Source: Sparassis latifolia
Lineage: Eukaryota; Basidiomycota; Agaricomycetes; Polyporales; Sparassidaceae
Length of the DNA: 64,000 bases
Direction: 5' to 3'
Assembly: GCA_018466975.1 (NCBI GenBank)
Contig: CM031559.1
Coordinates: 2,108,001 to 2,172,000 of the forward strand
How positions within the stretch are numbered: the stretch's first letter is position 1; each line of letters begins with the position of its first letter. Below are positions 61,405 through 64,000 of this stretch, one piece after another. The notes beneath the pieces were generated by a model, which saw only the letters and a list, made by a program, of their open reading frames with translations, had not been told where the DNA came from and did no database searches. A program made the position numbers and the translations under genes.

Positions 61405-63226
61405 TGCGATACAGTCTTGGGAGTGCTTGAACCGAAAAAATCGTTGAGGGGATGGTCGCGAAGACATGCAGAAGGGGCTTACCTTCCACGTCCCGCTTGA
61501 CACATGCTCGAGCCCCTTGAAACATCGCCATGGGGGCGGCGAACAGTCGTGATCGGCGGCATCCGCCCAAGATATTTGGGCAGAGATCGGGCGTGGGTGA
61601 ACCGCAGTTATGACGGCCGCCTCGAATTGCCTAGAGACGAAAAGGGTTAGTTTGGACATTCTATAGCTGGTGTACGTTGACGCATTAATCCGTGAGCGAG
61701 ACGTACATGTACACAGATAATTGTGATTCACGATGCAGGTCTTGCGAACGCTGAAGGACGCAAGCTGTGATGCACCAAGGAATTCCGTCTACCATACCAT
61801 CGTGGGGCAGTTGTCGAAAAGTAGGACCTGGATCATGTTGCACGTATTTCGGTGGGGACCTCACTGTCGAGTGAGAAACCATCGCGATCGATGGGTGGAA
61901 GGAGCACACGTCCCTAGAGGGACGCTTGCTGGAACTCTCAGAGAAAACGGGGTGTAGTTAGCTGTCTGTAGTAAAGTAGTGTGTTATTTCGGACAGATGG
62001 AAGAGTATCAGGATAGATTGGTTTGCTCACCTTTCTTGAAGCAATTTTGACGAAGGACTTGTCCGAGTCAATAGGAATTGTTGAAGGCAACGCAAGGAAT
62101 TGTTGAAGGCAACGCAAGGAATTGTTGAAGGCAACGCAAGGAATTGTTGAAGGCAACGCAAGGAATTGTTGAAGGCAACGCAAGGACCATGTGGGACTTC
62201 CATGTAGGGACATCCCATTGTACATTCGCACTCTGCTCAAACTCGGCACCTGGATCGCTCAAGTTCGTCAACCGCCTCTCCTGTATCGACGCATCTGTAT
62301 GGCTACAGTCCACTTTGCATGTTTGCTGCTACTCTGGTACTGAGATCATGGTTTACTGGCTGCTATCACCCTCATATCGCGGTATATCGAGCAAGTATCA
62401 TCCGGCCGCGTCATCTCTCTCTCAATGTAGCGACACTTACACGGGCCCGCCTGAATATTGTACAGTCGAGCACGCTATTGAAGCTTCACCCGCAGACTCA
62501 ATTTCTTGCGAGTCTGTGCATCTGGGGGAAGCACAAGCATTTCAAGTATACCCGTACAAATTCTCAACCAAACTCTGCGCGTTGTCTTCAACCTGCCCGC
62601 CACCTCATGTTTCGCTCATGGATGAAGACATTCCGGGCTTCGAACGCCGCGCTATGGTGAGTCTGCGTGGTGCATCGGGTCCACTTAGCTCCACGAGGCA
62701 ATATTTTATTCCCCGAGTGCCCTGACCGCCATCGCAACGAGCGCATCACCGATGCACTAGCATCACATTCCCGCGCTCCTTTCATGAATCTTGACAAATC
62801 GTGACACCGTGGAATTAACATTGCACACGCAGATAATGTCGTGCGACTCAATAGTCTCCATTATTAACACGGTATCCTTTGAGTGTGAGCTGCAGGTACA
62901 GTATCATTTACTCTTTGTCCTTTTGATACTCACTGCAGATCTGCAGCTGAAGCACACCCTGAGGTCTTGTCAGCTCTTCTTCAGACTAGCGCGAGCCTTC
63001 GTGCGGGCGCAATATCATGAGTTGCATTTCATCCCATCCCCTTACTCAGTTTGATGGACTTTTCAGAATTCTGTTCGGAATCCGGCAGGAAGGATCTTTT
63101 TGGAGGCCGCCCGCAACGACTCAAATCTGGACAATTCCGTGTGAGTAGACGCCATCCACTGCCCCTTCGTCTTCCTCCGCCATGTTCGATTAATCGTCTG
63201 ACTCCTGCACTTCAGAACTCAGCGCG
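61405..63226. other. Intergenic with 22-base minisatellite; no gene supported
   Basis: Upstream of the KDZ gene. A 193-codon plus-strand frame at 62144-62725 and a 113-codon frame within it have no recognisable content, and the first starts inside the tandem repeat. The KDZ element's terminal inverted repeat may lie here but I could not identify it. Confidence 0.4.
62074..62183. repeat. 22-base minisatellite, five copies
   Basis: GGAATTGTTGAAGGCAACGCAA repeated five times without a difference I can see. Confidence 0.95.
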
Positions 63227-64000
63227 ATGCCTCCTCGAGCGCGGTCTGCACGGATGCGGCGAACCGCGGCAGACGCGTCGCACACGAAGGGAGTTCAGAA
63301 AGTTTTGACTGCCTCAGAATCGCGTTCGCAACTCCGCGAAGAAGAAGAAAGATGTCTCTCCACCAAAAGATGAAGGTCACCCAGCCACAGATGGATCAAA
63401 GCAAAGGTGGAGTGCCGCAACCATCATCTAATGCTACTGAGCGATCTGACCGCTATAGCAGAGCTCTCGTGACGAGCAAAACTACTGGCGTGGCGATGAA
63501 GAAGCTGCGGAGTCGGTTGCGCAACGTCAAGGGTATGTCCACTCCTCCATATTTGTTTTTGGCGTGTGTTACTTACTGTTATCCGACTTCAGAAGGCGAA
63601 GCTACCGCGAAGAGGGACACTAAGGCGGGAGGACATCCCCTTCTGACTCCGGCGGTGGTGATGGCAAGTCTGTGGCACCGGCGAGCGAGGATGACGGCAT
63701 CGATGCACCCAGCAACAATGACAAGGACACGAATCTCGACTCAGCAGAGCCAGATGCTCACGCGGCCGCCAACCTACACAGATCGGTTGATGAGGCTGAT
63801 GCGTACAACGAGGACGAGAGCAGTGAAGAGCCAGCCGGCGATAATGGACTTCATGAGGAACATGGAAGGACAGATGTAGACAGAGGTGGAGACCGAAGAG
63901 TGCCCAACACCGAAGACTCGGAGGACGGCGCCATTTACAGTGACACTCAAACCATCGATGAACCCATGCCCGGGAATCGCGACCGCAAGTTGGTGCTACG
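63227..64000 (+). CDS. Acidic/basic protein, partial at right edge, frames broken
   Basis: A candidate ATG at 63227 begins MPPRARSARMRRTAADASHT. Coding signal then moves through frames: NSAKKKKDVSPPKDEGHPAT (about 63330-63395), SDLTAIAELS, YWRGDEEAAESVAQRQG before a possible intron at about 63535-63592, and finally a clear acidic frame from about 63670 (VAPASEDDGIDAPSNNDKDT, DEADAYNEDESSEEPAGDNG, NTEDSEDGAIYSDTQTIDEP) that runs off the edge. Bipartite basic-then-acidic composition suggests a nuclear protein; no domain recognised. The alternative frame from 63352 gives a Thr/Arg-rich translation and is less likely. Confidence 0.45.

Noticed and set aside
62074..62183. Possible CRISPR array
   Set aside because: Head-to-tail repeats with no spacers, in a eukaryotic genome.
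62144..62725. 193-codon plus-strand frame
   Set aside because: Starts inside a 22-base tandem repeat, no domain, and an overlapping frame is equally open; not supported as a gene.

Overview
The window looks like a transposon-loaded stretch of an Agaricomycete (mushroom-forming basidiomycete) genome. Reasons: genes with many 45-65 base GT-AG introns, a CxC/KDZ transposase typical of this class, a Tad1-like LINE, Ty3 chromoviruses, F-box/LRR-type genes, an isopenicillin-N-synthase-like dioxygenase pair, and several multi-copy protein families I know only from basidiomycetes. The species cannot be told.

Layout. 1-18900 is one nested block: a LINE (non-LTR retrotransposon, + strand, A16 tail at 18885-18900) cut by two Ty3/gypsy chromoviruses. 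The left one (Ty3-1, - strand, up to 6706) interrupts the endonuclease domain. The right one (Ty3-2, + strand, 7837-15799, with 636 and 641 base LTRs and a CAGAC target duplication) sits between the endonuclease and the reverse transcriptase. Both chromoviruses carry a short primer-binding site, two bases inside the LTR, complementary to the presumed RNA 5' end (Tf1-type self-priming). Both also have extra ORFs after the chromodomain; in Ty3-2 these include two overlapping one-helix membrane ORFs.

18901-43100 is the gene-bearing part. Two divergent members of one basidiomycete family (20315-21542 minus, apparently intact with 4 exons; 23773-28164 plus, frameshifted and with an internal 0.5 kb tandem duplication) are followed by a proline-rich DPFAVHN-type gene (29647-30942), an unassigned minus gene (about 31540-32913), a small CxC...HHxC gene (34789-36052), a dioxygenase N-terminus cut by a 100-base assembly gap (37272-37392), a 5'-truncated F-box/LRR-like gene, an intact 7-exon dioxygenase (39779-41213) and a small plus-strand gene around 42641-43094.

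43095-57600 is a transposon graveyard. The left part is AT-rich and almost free of CpG. It holds a decayed chromodomain, a decayed DDE transposase C-terminus, a non-autonomous gag-only LTR element (48630-51323), further decayed multi-copy genes and several minisatellites. 57636-61404 is a nearly complete KDZ transposase broken at one homopolymer run, and an acidic gene runs off the right edge.

Many reading frames here are broken by single-base indels. I cannot separate real decay from residual assembly error, and that uncertainty applies to most of the pseudogene calls.
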